Below, piece after piece: positions 11,841-24,672 of a stretch of DNA of 64,000 nucleotides (the stretch's first letter is position 1; every line of letters starts with the position of its first letter). A program made the translations under genes and the position numbers. Origin of the DNA: Schoenoplectus triqueter (lineage: Eukaryota; Streptophyta; Magnoliopsida; Poales; Cyperaceae); the NCBI GenBank assembly GCA_964058805.1, contig CAXKVV010002170.1:62001-126000 (forward strand), read 5' to 3'. The notes under the pieces were generated by a model. The model was not told where the DNA came from. It saw only the letters and a program-made list of their open reading frames with translations, and ran no database searches.

Positions 11841-12632
11841 CGTTTTCGGCTTTACCGAGGGCGTCGGGTCCCGTTTTCATGTTTTGCGCGCCCGAATTCG
11901 GTTTCGGCGGTACCGAGGGCGTCGGGTCCCGTTTTCAATTTTTTGCGCTCCCAGACTCGTTTTCGGCGGTACCGAGGGCGTCGGGTCCCGTTCTCATGTT
12001 TTGCGCTCCCTGACTCGTTTTCGGCGGTACCGAGGGCGTCGGGTTCCGTTTTCACGTTTTGCGCGCCCGGACTCTGTTTGGGCGGTACCGAGGGCGTCGG
12101 GTCCCGTTTTCATGTTTTGCGCTCCCCGACCCATTCTCGACGGTACCGAGGGCGTCGGGTCCCGTTTTCATCTTTTGTGTGCCCGGACTCGATTTCGGCG
12201 GTACTGAGCGCGTCGGGTCTCGTTTTCTTAATTTGGGCGCTCGAACTCGTTTTTGGCAGAATCGAGGGCGTCGGGTCCCTTTTTCACGTTTTGCGCGCCC
12301 GGACTCGGTTTTGGCGGTACCGAGGGCGTCGGGAGCCGTTTTCATGTTTTGCGCGCCCGGACCTTGTTTCGGCGGTAACGAGGGTGTCTGGTTCCGTTTT
12401 CATGTTTTGCGCTCCCCGACTCATTTTCGACGGTACCGATGGCGTCGAGACTTGTTTTCATGTTTTGCGCTCTCGGACTCGTTTTCGGCGGCGCCGAGGG
12501 CGTCGGGTCTCGTTTTCATGTTTTGCACTCCCAGACTCCTTTTCGGCGGTACCGAGGGCGTCGGGTCCCGTTTTCATGTTTTGCGCTGCCGGACTCGTTT
12601 TCGGCGGTACCGAGGGCGTCGGGTTCCGTTTT

Positions 12633-13230
12633 CACGTTTTGCGCGCCCGGACACTGTTTGGGCGGTACCGAGGGCGTCGGGTCCCGTTTTCATGTTTTGC
12701 GCTCCCCGTCCCATTCTCGACGGTACCGATGGCGTCACGACCTGTTTTCATGTTTTGCGCTCTCGGACCCGGTTTCGGCGGTACCGAGGGAGTCGTGTCC
12801 CATTTTCATGTTTTGCGCGCCCGGACTCGGTTTCGGCGGTACCGACGGCGTCGGGTCCCGTTTTCATGTTTTGCGCTCCCGAACTCGTTTTCGGCGGTAC
12901 CGAGGGCGTCGGGTCCCGTTTTCATGTTTTGCGCTCCCGGACTCGTTTTCGGCGGTACCGAGGGCGTCGGGTCCCGTTTTCATGTTTTGCGCTCCCCGTC
13001 TCATTTTCGACGGTACCGATGGCGTCAGGACCTGTTTTCATGTTTTGCGCTCTCGGACTCGTTTTCGGCGGTGCCGAGGGCGTCGGGTCCCGTTTTCATG
13101 TTTTGCGCTCTCGGACTCCTTTTCGGCAGCGCCGAGGCTGTCGGGTCCCGTTTTCATGTTTTGGGCGCTCGGACTCATTTTTGGAGGTACAGAGGGCGAC
13201 GGGTCCCGTTTTCATGTTTGCGCGCCCGGC
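12633..13230 (+). repeat. Block duplicated from 11240-11840 (copy 2)
   Basis: Same order of rare variants as copy 1, with GTCACGACCTG and GTCAGGACCTG substitutions. Its right part (from 12994) is itself duplicated as a six-monomer unit. Confidence 0.82.
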
Positions 13231-13687
13231 CTCGTTTTCGGCGGTACCGAGGGCGTCGGGTCCCGTTTTCATGTTTTGCGCTCCCGGACTCGTTTTCGGC
13301 GGTACCGAGGGCGTCGGGTCCCGTTTTCATGTTTTGCGCTCCCTGTCTCATTTTCGACGGTACCGATGGCGTCAGGACCTGTTTTCATGTTTTGCGCTCT
13401 CGGACTCGTTTTCGGCGGTGCCGAGGGCGTCGGGTCCCGTTTTCATGTTTTGCGCTCTCGGACTCATTTTCGGCGGCGCCGAGGCTGTCGGGTCCCGTTT
13501 TCATGTTTTGGGCGCTCGGACTCATTTTTGGAGGTACAGAGGGCGACAGGTCCCGTTTTCATGTTTGCGCGCCCGGCCTCATTTTCGGCGGTACCGAGGG
13601 CGACGGGTCCCGTTTTCATGTTTGCGCGCCCGGCCTCATTTTCGGCGGTACCGAGTGCGTCGGGTCCCGTTTTCATGTTTTGCGCGC
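12994..13687 (+). repeat. Six-monomer tandem duplication (347 bp x 2)
   Basis: The series CCGTCTCATTTTCGACGG, GTCAGGACCTG, GGCGGTGCCGAGG, GCCGAGGCTGTCGGG, TTTTTGGAGGTACAGAGG, CATGTTTGCGCGCCCGGCC at 12994-13340 is repeated at 13341-13687 (offset 347 bp, six monomers less 1). Within the second copy the one-base-short CATGTTTGCGCGCCCGGCC monomer is doubled again, at 13560 and 13618. Confidence 0.85.
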
Positions 13688-15660
13688 CCGAATTCGGTTT
13701 CGGCGGTACCGAGGGCGTCGGGTCCCGTTCTCATGTTTTGCGCTCCCTGACTCGTTTTCGGCTGTACCGAGGGCATCGGGTCCCGTTTTCATGTTTTGGG
13801 AGCCCGGACTCATTTTTGGAGGTAGAGAGGGCGACGGGTCCCATTTTCATGTTTTGCGCGCCCGGACTCGTTTTCGGCGGTACCGAGGGCGTCGGGTCCC
13901 GTTTTCATCTTTTGTGTGCCCGGACTCGATTTCGGCGGTACCGAGCGCGTCGGGTCTCGTTTTCTTAATTTGGGCACTCGAACTCGTTTTTGGCAGAATC
14001 GAGGGCGTCGGGTCCCTTTTTCAAGTTTTGCGCGCCCGGACTCGGTTTCGGCGGTACCGAGGGCGTCGGGACCCGTTTTCATGTTTCGCGCGCCCGGACC
14101 CGGTTTCGGCGGTACCGAGGGAGTCGTGTCCCATTTTCATGTTTTGCGCTCCCGGACTCGTTTTCGGCGGTACCGAGGGCGTCGGGTCCCGTTTTCATGT
14201 TTTGCGCTCCCTGACTCGTTTTCGGCGGTACAGAGGGCGTCGGGTCCCGTTTTCATGTTTTGCGCTCCCTGACTCGTTTTCGGCGGTACCGAGGCCGTCG
14301 GGTCCCGTTTTCATGTTTTGGGCGCCCGGCCTCATTTTTGGAGGTATAGAGGGCGACGGGTCCCATTTTCATGTTTTGCGCGCCCGAACTCGTTTTCGGC
14401 GATACCGAGGGCGTCGGGTCTCGTTTTCATGTTTTGCGCGACCGGACTCGGTCTCGGCGGTACCGAGGGCGTCGGGACCCGTTTTCATGTTTTGCTCGCC
14501 CGGACCCGGTTTCGGCGGTACCGAGGGAGTCGTGTCCCATTTTCATGTTTTGCGCGCCCGAACTCGGTTTCGGCGGTACCGAGGGCGTCGGGTCCCGTTT
14601 TCATGTTTTGCGCTCCCGGACTCCTTTTCGGCGGTACCGAGGGCGTCGGGTCCCGTTTTCATGTTTTGCGCTCCCGGACTCGTTTTCGGCGGTACCGAGG
14701 GCGTCGGGTTCCGTTTTCACGTTTTGCGCGCCCGGACACTGTTTGGGCGGTACCGAGGGCGTCGGGTCCCGTTTTCATGTTTTGCGCTCCCCGACTCATT
14801 CTCGCCGGTACCGATGGCGTCGCGACCTGTTTTCATGTTTTGCGCTCTCGGACTCGTTTTCGGCGGCGCCGAGGGCGTCGGGTCTCGTTTTCATGTTTTG
14901 CGCGCCCGGACTCGGTTTCGGCGGTACCGACGGCGTCGGGTCCCGTTTTCTTGTTTTGCGCTCCCGAACTCGTTTTCGGCGGTACCGAGGGCGTCGGGTC
15001 CCGTTTTCATGTTTTGCGCTCCCGGACTCGTTTTCGGCGGTACCGAGGGCGTCGGGTCCCGTTTTCATGTTTTGCGTGCCCGGACTCGGTTTCGGCGGTA
15101 CCGACGGCGTCGGGTCCCGTTTTCATGTTTTGCGCTCCCGAACTCGTTATCGGCGGTACCGAGGGCGTCGGGTCCCGTTTTCATGTTTTGCGCTCCCGGA
15201 CTCGTTTTCGGCGGTACCGAGGGCGTCGGGTCCCGTTTTCATGTTTTGCGTGCCCAGACTCGATTTCGGCGGTACCGAGTGCGTCGGGACTCGTTTTCTT
15301 AATTTGGGCGCTCGAACTCGTTTTCGGCGGAAACGAGGGCGTCGGGTCCCGTTTTCACGTTTTGCGCGCGGACTCGGTTTCGGCGGTACCGAGGGCGTCG
15401 GGACCCGTTTTCATGTTTTGCACGACCGGACCCGGTTTCGGCAGTACCGAGGGAGTCGTGTCCCATTTTCATGTATTGCGCGCGCGGACTCGGTTTCGGC
15501 GGTACTGAGGGCCTCGGTACCCGTTTTCATGTTTTGCGCGCCCGGACCCTTTTTCGGCGGTACCGAGGGCGTCGGGTCCCGTTTTCATGTTTTGCGCTCC
15601 CCGACTCATTTTCGACGGTACCGATGGCGTCGAGACCTGTTTTCATTTTTTGCGCTCTCG

Positions 15661-15690
15661 GACTCGTTTTCGGCGGCGTCGGGTCTCGTT
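15661..15690 (+). repeat. Monomer with 9-bp deletion
   Basis: CGGCGGCGTCGGGTCTCG replaces the usual CGGCGGCGCCGAGG followed by GCGTCGGGTCTCG. Nine bases are lost between two GGCG strings, another short-microhomology deletion. Confidence 0.85.
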
Positions 15691-18600
15691 TTCATGTTTT
15701 GCGCTCCCGACCCATTTTCGACGGTACCGATGGCGTCGAGACCTGTTTTCATGTTTTGCGCTCTCGGACTCGTTTTCGGCGGTACCGAGGGCGTCGGGTC
15801 CCGTTTTCATGTTTTGCGATCCCGGACTCGTTTTCGGCGGTACCGTGGGCGTCGGGTCCCGTTTTCATGTTTTGAGCTCCCGGACTCGTTTTCGGCGGTA
15901 CCGAGGGCGTCGGGTCCCGTTTTCATGTTATGCGATCCCTGACTCGTTTTCGGCGGAACCGAGGGCGTCGGGTTCCGTTTTCATGTTTTGGGCGCCCCGA
16001 CTCATTTTTGGAGGTAGAGAGGGCGATTGGTCCCATTTTCACGTTTTGCGCGCACGAACTCGTTTTCGGCGGTACCGAGGGCGTCGGGACCCGTTTTCAT
16101 GTTTTGCGCGCCCGGACCTTGTTTCGGCGGTACCGAGGGCGTCGGATCTAGTTTTCATGTTTTGCGCTCCCCGACTCAATTTCGTCGGTACCGATGGCGT
16201 CGAGACCTGTTTTTATGTTTGGCGCTCTTGGACTCGTTTTCGGCGACGCCGAGGGCGTCGGGTCTCGTTTTCATGTTTTGCGCGCCCGGACTCGGTTTCG
16301 ACGGTACCGAGGGCGTCGGGTCCCGTTTTCATGTTTTGCGCTCCCGGACTCGTTTTCGGCGGTACCGAGGGCGTCGGGTCCCGTTTTCACGTTTTGCGCG
16401 CCCGGACTCGATTTCGGCGGTTCCGAGGGCGTCGGGACCCGTATTCATGTTTTGCGCGCCCGGACACTGTTTCGGCGGTACCGAGGGCGTCGGGTCCCGT
16501 TTTCATGTTTTGCGCGCCCCGACTCATTTTCGACGGTACCGATGGCGTCGAGACCCGTTTTCATGTTTTGCGCTCCCGAACTCGTTTTCGGCGGTACCGA
16601 GGACGTCAGGTCCCGTTTTCATCTTTTGCGCTCCCGGACTCATTTTCGGCGGTACCGAGGGTGTCGGGTCCCGTTTTCATGTTTTGCGCGCCCGCACCCG
16701 GTTTCGACGGTACCGAGGGCGTCGAGTCCCGTTTTCATGTTTTGCGCTCCCGGACTCGTTTTCGGCGGTACCGAGGGCGTCGGGTCCTGTTTTCATGTTT
16801 TCCGCGCCCGGACTCATTTTCGGCGGTACCGAGGGCGTCGGGACCCGTTTTCATGTTTTGCGCGCCCGGACCCGGTTTCGGCGGTTCCGAGGAAGTCGTG
16901 TCCCGTTTTCATGTTTCGCGCGCCCGGACTCGTTTTCGGCGGTATCGAGGGCGTCGGGTCCCGTTTTCATGTTTTATGCTCCCGGACTCGTTCTCGGCGC
17001 TACCGAGGGCGTCGGGTCCCGTTTTCATGTTTTGGGCGCCCGAACTCGGTTTCGGCGGTACCGAGGGCGTCGGGTCCCGTTTTCATGTTTTCCGCGCACG
17101 GACTCATTTTCGGCGGTACCGAGGGCGTCGGGACCCGTTTTCATGTTTTGCGCGCCCGGACCCGGTTTCGGCGGTACCGAGGGAGTCGTGTCCCGTTTTC
17201 ATGTTTTGCACGCCCGGACTCGTTTTCGGCGGTACCGATGGCGTCGGGTCCCGTTTTCATGTTTTGCGCTCCCGGACTCGTTTTCGGCGGTACCGAGGGC
17301 GTCGGGTCCCGTTTTCATGTTTTGCGCTCCCCGACTCATTTTCGGCGGTACCGATGGCGTCGAGACATGTTTTCATGTTTTGCGCTCTCGGACTCGTTTT
17401 CGGCGGCGCCGAGGCGGTCGGGTCCCGTTTTCATGATTTGGGGCGCTCGGACCCTGTGTCGCCGGTACCGAGTGCGTCGGTTCCCGTTTTCTTAATTTGG
17501 GCGCTCGAACTCGATTTCGGCGGTACCGAGGGCGTCGGGTCCCATTTTCATGTTTTGCGCGCCCGGACCCTGTTTCGGCGGTACCGAGGGCGTTGGGTCC
17601 CGTTTTCATGCTTGCGCTCCCCGACTCATTTTCGACGGTACCGATGGCGTCCAGACCTGTTTTCATGTTTTGCGCTCTCGGACTCGTTTTCGGCGGCGCG
17701 GAGGGCGTCGGGTCTCGTTTTCATGTTTTGCGCGCCCGGACTCGGTTTCGGCGGTACAGAGGGCGTCGGTATCCGTTTTCATGTTTTGCGCGCCCGGACC
17801 CGATTTCGGCGGTACCGAGGGAGTCGTTTCCCGTTTTCATGTTTTGCTCGCCCGGACTCGTTTTCGGCGGTACCTAGGGCGTCGGGTCCCGTTTTCATGT
17901 TTTGCGCTCCCGGACTCGTTTTCGGCGGTACCGAGGGCGTCGGGTCCCGTTTTCATGTTTTGCGCGCCCGAACTCGGTTTCGGCGGTACCGAGGGCGTCG
18001 GGAACCGTTTTCATGTTTTGCGCGCCCGGACCCGGTTTCGGCGGTACCGAGGGAGTCGTGTCCCGTTTTCATGTTTTGCGCGCCCGGACTCGTTTTCGGC
18101 GGTACCGAGGGCGTCGGGTCCCGTTTTCATGTTTTGCGCTCCCGGACTCATTTTCGACGGTACCGATGGCGTCGGGACCTGTTTTCATGTGTTGCGCTCT
18201 CGGACTCATTTTCGGCGGCGCCGAGGGGGTCGGGTCTCGTTTTCATGTTTTGCGCACCCGGACTCGGTTTCCGCGGTTCCGAGGGCGTCTGGACCCGTTT
18301 TCATGTTTTGCGCGCCCGGACCCGGTTTCGGCGGTACCGAGGGAGTCGTGTCCCGTTTTCATGTTTTGGGCGCCCGGACTCGGTTACGGCGGTACCGAGG
18401 GTGTCAGGTCCTGTTTTCATGTTTTGCGCTCCTGGACTCGTTTTCGGCGGTACCGAGGGCGTCGGGTCCTATTTTCATGTTTTGCGCGCCCGAACTCGGT
18501 TTCGGCGGTACCGAGGGCGTCGGGTCCCGTTTTCATGCTTTCCGCGCCCGGACTCATTTTCGGCGGTACCGAGGGCGTCGGGACCCGTATTCATGTTTTG

Positions 18601-19230
18601 CGCTCCCGGACCCGGTTTCGGCGGTTCCGAGGGAGTCGTGTCCCGTTTTCATGTTTCGCACGCCCGGACTTGTTTTCGGCGGTACCGAGGGCGTCGGGTC
18701 CCGTTTTCATGTTTTGCGCTCCCGGACTCGTTTTCGGCGGTACCGAGGGCGTCGGGTCCCGTTTTCATGTTTTGCGCTTCCGGACTCGTTTTCGGCGGTA
18801 CCGAGGGAGTCTTGTCCCGTTTTCATGTTTCGCGCGCCCGGACTCGTTTTCGGCGGTACCGAGGGCGTCGGGTCCCGTTTTCATGTTTTGCGCACCCGGA
18901 CTCGTTTTCGGCGCTACCGAGGGCGTCGGGTCCCGTTTTCATGTTTTGGGCGCCCGAACTCGGTTTCGGCGGTACCGAGGGCGTCGGGTCCCGTTTTCAT
19001 GTTTTCCGCGCCCGGACTCATTTTCGGCGGTATCGAGGGCGTCGGGACCCGTTTTCATGTTTTGCGCGCCCGGACTCGGTTTCGGCGGTACCGAGGGCGT
19101 CGGGTCCCGTTTTAATGTTTTGTGCTCCCGGACTCGTTTTCGGCGGAACCGAGGGCGTCGGGTACTGTTTTCACATTTTGCGCGCCCGGACTCGATTTCG
19201 GCGGTACCGAGTGCGTCAGGTCTCGTTTAC

Positions 19231-19250
19231 ATAATTTGGGCGAAACCGAG
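19231..19250 (+). repeat. Truncated TTAATTT-class monomer
   Basis: ATAATTTGGGCG is joined directly to AAACCGAGGG. Intact relatives (for example 53564-53602) have about 19 more bases between these points. The unit also has ACATAATTT in place of TCTTAATTT. Confidence 0.8.
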
Positions 19251-19404
19251 GGCATCGGGTCCCGTTTTCATGTTTTGCGCGCCCGGACGCTGTTTCGGCG
19301 GTACCGATGGCGTCGAGACCCGTTTTCATGTTTTGCGCTCCCGAAATCGTTTTCGGCGGTACCGAGGACGTCAGGTCCCGTTTTCATCTTTTGCGCTCCC
19401 GGAC

Positions 19405-22400
19405 TCATTTTCGGCGGTACCGAGGGCGTCGGGTCCCGTTTTCATGTTTTGCGCTCCCGGACTCGTTTTCAGCGGTACCGTGGGCGTCGGGTCACGTTTT
19501 CATGTTTTGCGCTCCCGGACTCGTTTTCGGCGGTACCGAGGGCGTCGGGTCCCGTTTTCATGTTATGCGCTCCCTGACTCGTTTTCGGCGGAACCGAGGG
19601 CGTCGGGTTCCGTTTTCATGTTTTGGGCGCCCAGACTCATTTTTGGAGGTAGAGAGGGCGACGGGTCCCATTTTCACGTTTTGCGCGCACGAACTCGTTT
19701 TCGGCGGTACCGAGGGCGTCGGGACCCGTTTTCATGTTTTGCGCGCCCGGACATTGTTTCGGCGGTACCGAGGGCGTCGGATCCAGTTTTCATGTTTTGC
19801 GCTCCCCGACTCATTTTCGACGGTACCGATGGCGTCGAGACCTGTTTTTATGTTTGGCGCTCTTGGACTCGTTTTCGGCGGCGCCGAGGGCGTCGGGTCT
19901 CGTTTTCAAGTTTTGCGCGCCCGGACTCGGTTTCGACGGTACCGAGGGCGTCGGGTCCCGTTTTCATGTTTTGCGCTCCCGGACTCGTTTTCGGCGGTAC
20001 CGAGGGCGTCGGGTCCCGTTTTCACGTTTTGCGTGCCCGGACTCGATTTCGGCGGTTCCGAGGGCGTCGGGACCCGTATTCATGTTTTGCGCGCCCGGAC
20101 ACTGTTTCGGCGGTACCGAGGGCGTCGGGTCCCGTTTTCATGTTTTGCGCGCCCCGACTCATGTTCGACGGTACCGATGGCGTCGAGACCCGTTTTCATG
20201 TTTTGCGCTCCGGAACTCGTTTTCGGCGGTACCGAGGACGTCAGGTCCCGTTTTCATCTTTTGCGCTCCCGGACTCATTTTCGGCGGTACCGAGGGCGTC
20301 GGGTCCCGTTTTCTTGTTTTGCGCTCCCGGACTCGTTTTCGGCGGTACCGTGGGCGTCGGGTCCCGTATTCATGTTTTGTGCTCACGGACTTGTTTTCGC
20401 GGGTACCGAGGGCGTCGGGTCTTGTTTTCAAGTTTTGCGCTCCCGGACACGTTTTCGACGGTTCCGAGGGCGTCGGGTCTCGTTTTCATGTTTTGCGCTC
20501 CGGGACTCGTTGTCGGCGGTACCGAGGGCGTATGGTCCCGTTTTCATGTTTTGCGCTCCCGGGCACGTTTTCGGCGGTACCGAGGGCGTCGGGTCCCGTC
20601 TTCATGACTTGCGCTCCCGGACTCGTTTTCGGCGGTACCGATGGCGTCGAGACACGTTTTCATGTTTTGCGCTCTCGGACTCGTTTTCGGCGGCGCCGAG
20701 GCTGTCGGGTCCCGTTTTCATGTTTTGGGCGCCCGGACCCTGTGTCGCCGGTACCGAGTGCGTCGGGTCCCGTTTTCTTAATTTGGGCGCTCGAACTCGA
20801 TTTCGGCGGTACCGAGGGCGTCGGGTCCCATTTTCATGTTTTGCGCGCCCGGACCCTGTTTCGGCGGTACCGAGGGCGTTGGGTCCCGTTTTCATGTTTG
20901 CGCTCCCCGACTCATTTTCGACGGTACCGATGGCGTCGAGACCTGTTTTCATGTTTTGCGCTCATGGACTCGTTTTCGGCGGCGCCGAGGGCGTCGGGTC
21001 TCGTTTTCATGTTTTGCGCGCTTGGAATCGGTTTCGGCGGTACCGAGGGCGTCGGTATCCGTTTTCATGTTTTGCGCGCCCGGACCCGATTTCGGCGGTA
21101 CCGAGGGAGTCGTGTCCCGTTTTCATGTTTTGCGCGCCCGGACTCGTTTTCGGCGGTACCGAGGGCGTCGGGTCCCGTTTTCACGTTTAGCGCGCCCGGT
21201 CTCGATTTCGGCGGAACCGAGTGCGTCAGGTCTCGTTTTCTTAATTTGGGCGCTCGAACTCGTTTTCGGCGGAACCGAGGGCGTCGGGTCCCGTTTTCAT
21301 GTTTTGGGCGCCCGGACTCGGTTGCGGCGGTACCGAGGGCGTCAGGTACCGTTTTCATCTTTTGCTTACCCGGACTCATTTTCGGCGGTACCGAGGGCGT
21401 CGGGTCCCGTTTTCATGTTTTGCGCTCCCGGACTCGGTTTCGCCGGTACCGAGGGCGTCGGGTCCCGTTTTCATATATTGCGCTCCCGGACTCGTTTTGG
21501 GCGGTACCGAGGGCGTCGGGACCCGATTTCATGTTTTGCGCGCCCGCACCCGGTTTCAGCGGTACCGAGGGAGTCTTGTCCCGTTTTCATGTTTCGCGCG
21601 CCCGGACTCGTTTTCGGCGGTACCGAGGGCGTCGGGTCCCGTTTTCATGTTTTGCGCTACCGGACTCGTTTTCGGCGCTACCGAGGGCGTCGGGTTCCGT
21701 TTTCATGTTTTGGGCGCCCGAACTCGGTTTCGGCGGTACCGAGGGCGTCGGGTCCCGTTTTCATGTTTTCCGCGCCCGGACTCATTTTCGACGGTACCGA
21801 GGGCGTCGGGACCCGTTTTCATGTTTTGCGCGCCCGGACCCGGTTTTGGCGGTTCAGAGGGAGTCGTGTCCCGTTTTCATGTTTTGCGCTCTCGGACTCG
21901 TTTTCGGCGGTACCGAGGGCGTCGGGTCCCGTTTTCATATTTTGGGCGCCCGAACTCGGTTTCGGCGGTACCGAGGGCGTCGGGTCCCGTTTTCATGTTT
22001 TCCGCGCCCGGACTCGTTTTCGGCGGTACCGAGGGCGTCGGGTCCCGTTTTCATGTTTTGCGCTCCCGGACTCGTTTTCGGCGGTTCCGAGGGCGTCGGG
22101 TCCCGTTTTCATGTTTTGCGCTCCCGGACTCGTTTTCGGCGGTACCGAGGGCGTCGGGTCCCGTTATCATGTTTTGCGCTCGCCGACTCATTTTCGGCGG
22201 TACCGATGGCGTAGAGACCTGTTTTCATGTTTTGCGCTCTCGGACTCGTTTTCGGCGGCGCCGAGGCTGTCGGGTCCCGTTTTCATGTTTCGGCCGCCCG
22301 GACCCTGTTTCGCCGGTACCGAGTGCGTCGGGTCCCGTTTTCTTAATTTGGGCGCTCGAACTCGATTTCGGCGGTACCGAGGGCGTCGGGTCCCATTTAC

Positions 22401-24672
22401 ATGTTTTGCGCGCCCGGACCCAGTTTCGACGGTACCGAGGGCGTCGGGTCCTGTTTTCATGTTCGGCGCTCTCGGACTCGTTTTCGGCGGCACCGAGGGC
22501 GTCGGGTCTCGTTTTCATGCTTTGCGCGCCCAGACTCGGTTTCGGCGGTACCGAGGGCGTCGGGAACCGTTTTCATGTTTGGCGCGCCCGGACCCGGTTT
22601 TGGCGGTACCGAGGGCGTCGTGTCACGTTTTCATGTTTTGCGCGCCCGGACTCGTTTTCGGCGGTACTGAGGGCGTCGGGTCCCGTTTTCATGTTTTGCG
22701 CTCCCGGACTCGTTTTCGGCGGTACCGAGGGCGTCGGGTCCCGTTTTCATGTTTTGCGCTCCCTGACTCGTTTTCGGAGGTACCGATGGCGTCGACACCC
22801 GTTTTCATGTTTTGCGCTCGCGGACTCGGTTTCGGCAGAACCGAGGGCCTTGGGTACCGTTTTAATGTTTTGCGCTCCCGGACTCGTTTTCGGCGGTACC
22901 GAGGGCGTCGGGTCCCGTTTTCATATTTTGCGCTCCCGGACTCATTTTCGGCGGTACCGATGGCGTCGACACCTGTTTTCATGTTTTTCGCTCGCGGACT
23001 CGGTTTCGGCAGTACTGAGGGCCTCGGGTACCGTTTTCATGTTTTGCGCGCCCGGACTCGTTTTCGGCGGTACCGAGGGCGTCGGGTCCCGTTTTCATGT
23101 TTTGCGCTCCCTGACTCGTTTTCGGCGGTTCCGAGGGAGTCGGGTCCCGTTTTCATGTTTTGCGCTCCCCGACTCATTTTCGGCGGTACCGATGGCGTCG
23201 AGACACGTTTTCATGTTTTGCGCTCTCGGACTCGTTTTCGGCGGCGCCGAGGCTATCGGGTCCCGTTTTCATGTTTTGGCCGCCCGGACCCTGTTTCGCC
23301 GGTACCGAGTGCGTCGGGTCCCGTTTTCTTAATTTGGGCTTTCGAACTCGATTTCGGCGGTACCGAGGGCGTCGGGTCCCATTTTCATGCTTTGCGCCCG
23401 GACCCTGTTTCGGCGGTACCGAGGGCGTCGGGTCCCGTTTTCAAGTTTTGCGCTCTCGACTAATTTTCGACGGTACCGATGGCGTCGAGACCTGTTTTCA
23501 TGTTTTGCGCTCTCGGACTCGTTTTCGGCGGCGCCGAGGGCGTCGGGTCTCGTTTTCATGTTTTGCGCGCCCGGACTCGGTTTCGGCGGTACCGAGGGCG
23601 TCGGGAACCGTTTTCATGTTTGGCGCGCCCTGACCCGGTTTCGGCGGTACCGAGGGAATCGTGTCCCGTTTTCATGTTTTGCGTGCCCGGACTCGTTTTC
23701 GGCGGTACCGAGGGCGTCGGGTCCCGTTTTCATGTTTTGCGCTCCCTGACTCGTTTTCGGCGGTACCGATGGCGTCGACACCCGTTTTCATGTTTTGCGC
23801 TCGCGGACTCGGTTTCGGCAGAACCGAGGGCGTCGAGTCCCGTTTTCATGTTTTGCGCTCTCGGACTCGTTTTCGGCGGTACCGAGGGCATCGGGACCCG
23901 TTTTCATGTTTTGCGCTCCCGGACTCGTTTTCGGCGGTACCGAGGGCGTCGGGTCCCGTTTTCATGTTTTGCGCTCCCCGACTCATTTTCGGCGGTATCG
24001 ATGGCGTCGAGACACGTTTTCATGTTTTGCGCTCTCGGGCTCGTTTTCGGCGGCGCCGAGGCTATCGGGTCCCGTTTTCATGTTTTGGCCGCCCGGACCA
24101 TGTTTCGCCGGTACCGAGTGCGTCGGGTCCCGTTTTCTTAATTTGGGCGCTCGAACTCGATTTCGGCGGTACCGAGGGCGTCGGGTCCCATTTTCATGTT
24201 TTGCGCGCCCGGACCCTGTTTCGGCGGTACCGAGGGCGTCGGGTCCCGTTTTCATGTTTTGCGCTCTCGACTCATTTTCGACGGTACCGATGGCGTCGAG
24301 ACCTGTTTTCATGTTTTGCGCTCTCGGACTCGTTTTCGGCGGCGCCGAGGGCGTCGGGTCTCGTTTTCATGTTTTGCGCGCCCGGACTCGGTTTCGGCGG
24401 TACCGAGGGCGTCGGGAGCCGTTTTCAAGTTTTGCGCGCCCGTACCCGGTTTCGGCGGTACCGAGGGAGTCGTGTCCCGTTTTCATGTTTTGCGCGCCCG
24501 GACTCGGTTTCGGCGGTACCGAGGGCGTCGGGAACCGTTTTCATGTTTTGCGCGCCCGGACCCGGTTTCGGCGGTACCGAGGGAGTCGTGTCCCGTTTTC
24601 ATGTTTTGTGGGCCCGGACTCGTTTTCGGCGGTACGAAGGGCGTCGGGTCCCGTTTTCATGTTTTGCGCTCC
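19405..24672 (+). repeat. About 5.27-kb higher-order tandem duplication, copy 1
   Basis: Ordered rare variants starting with TTCAGCGGTACCGTGGG (19470) and continuing through CATTGTTTCGGCGG, GGATCCAGTTTTC, GACTCATGTTCGACGG, TTTTCGCGGGTACC, GGGACTCGTTGTCGG and GTATGGTCCCG are found again 5273 bp downstream (91 monomers less 5 bp). Copy 2 begins near where this copy ends, so the arrangement is a direct tandem duplication of about 91 monomers. The segment at about 21892-22819 of this copy has no counterpart in copy 2. Confidence 0.85.
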
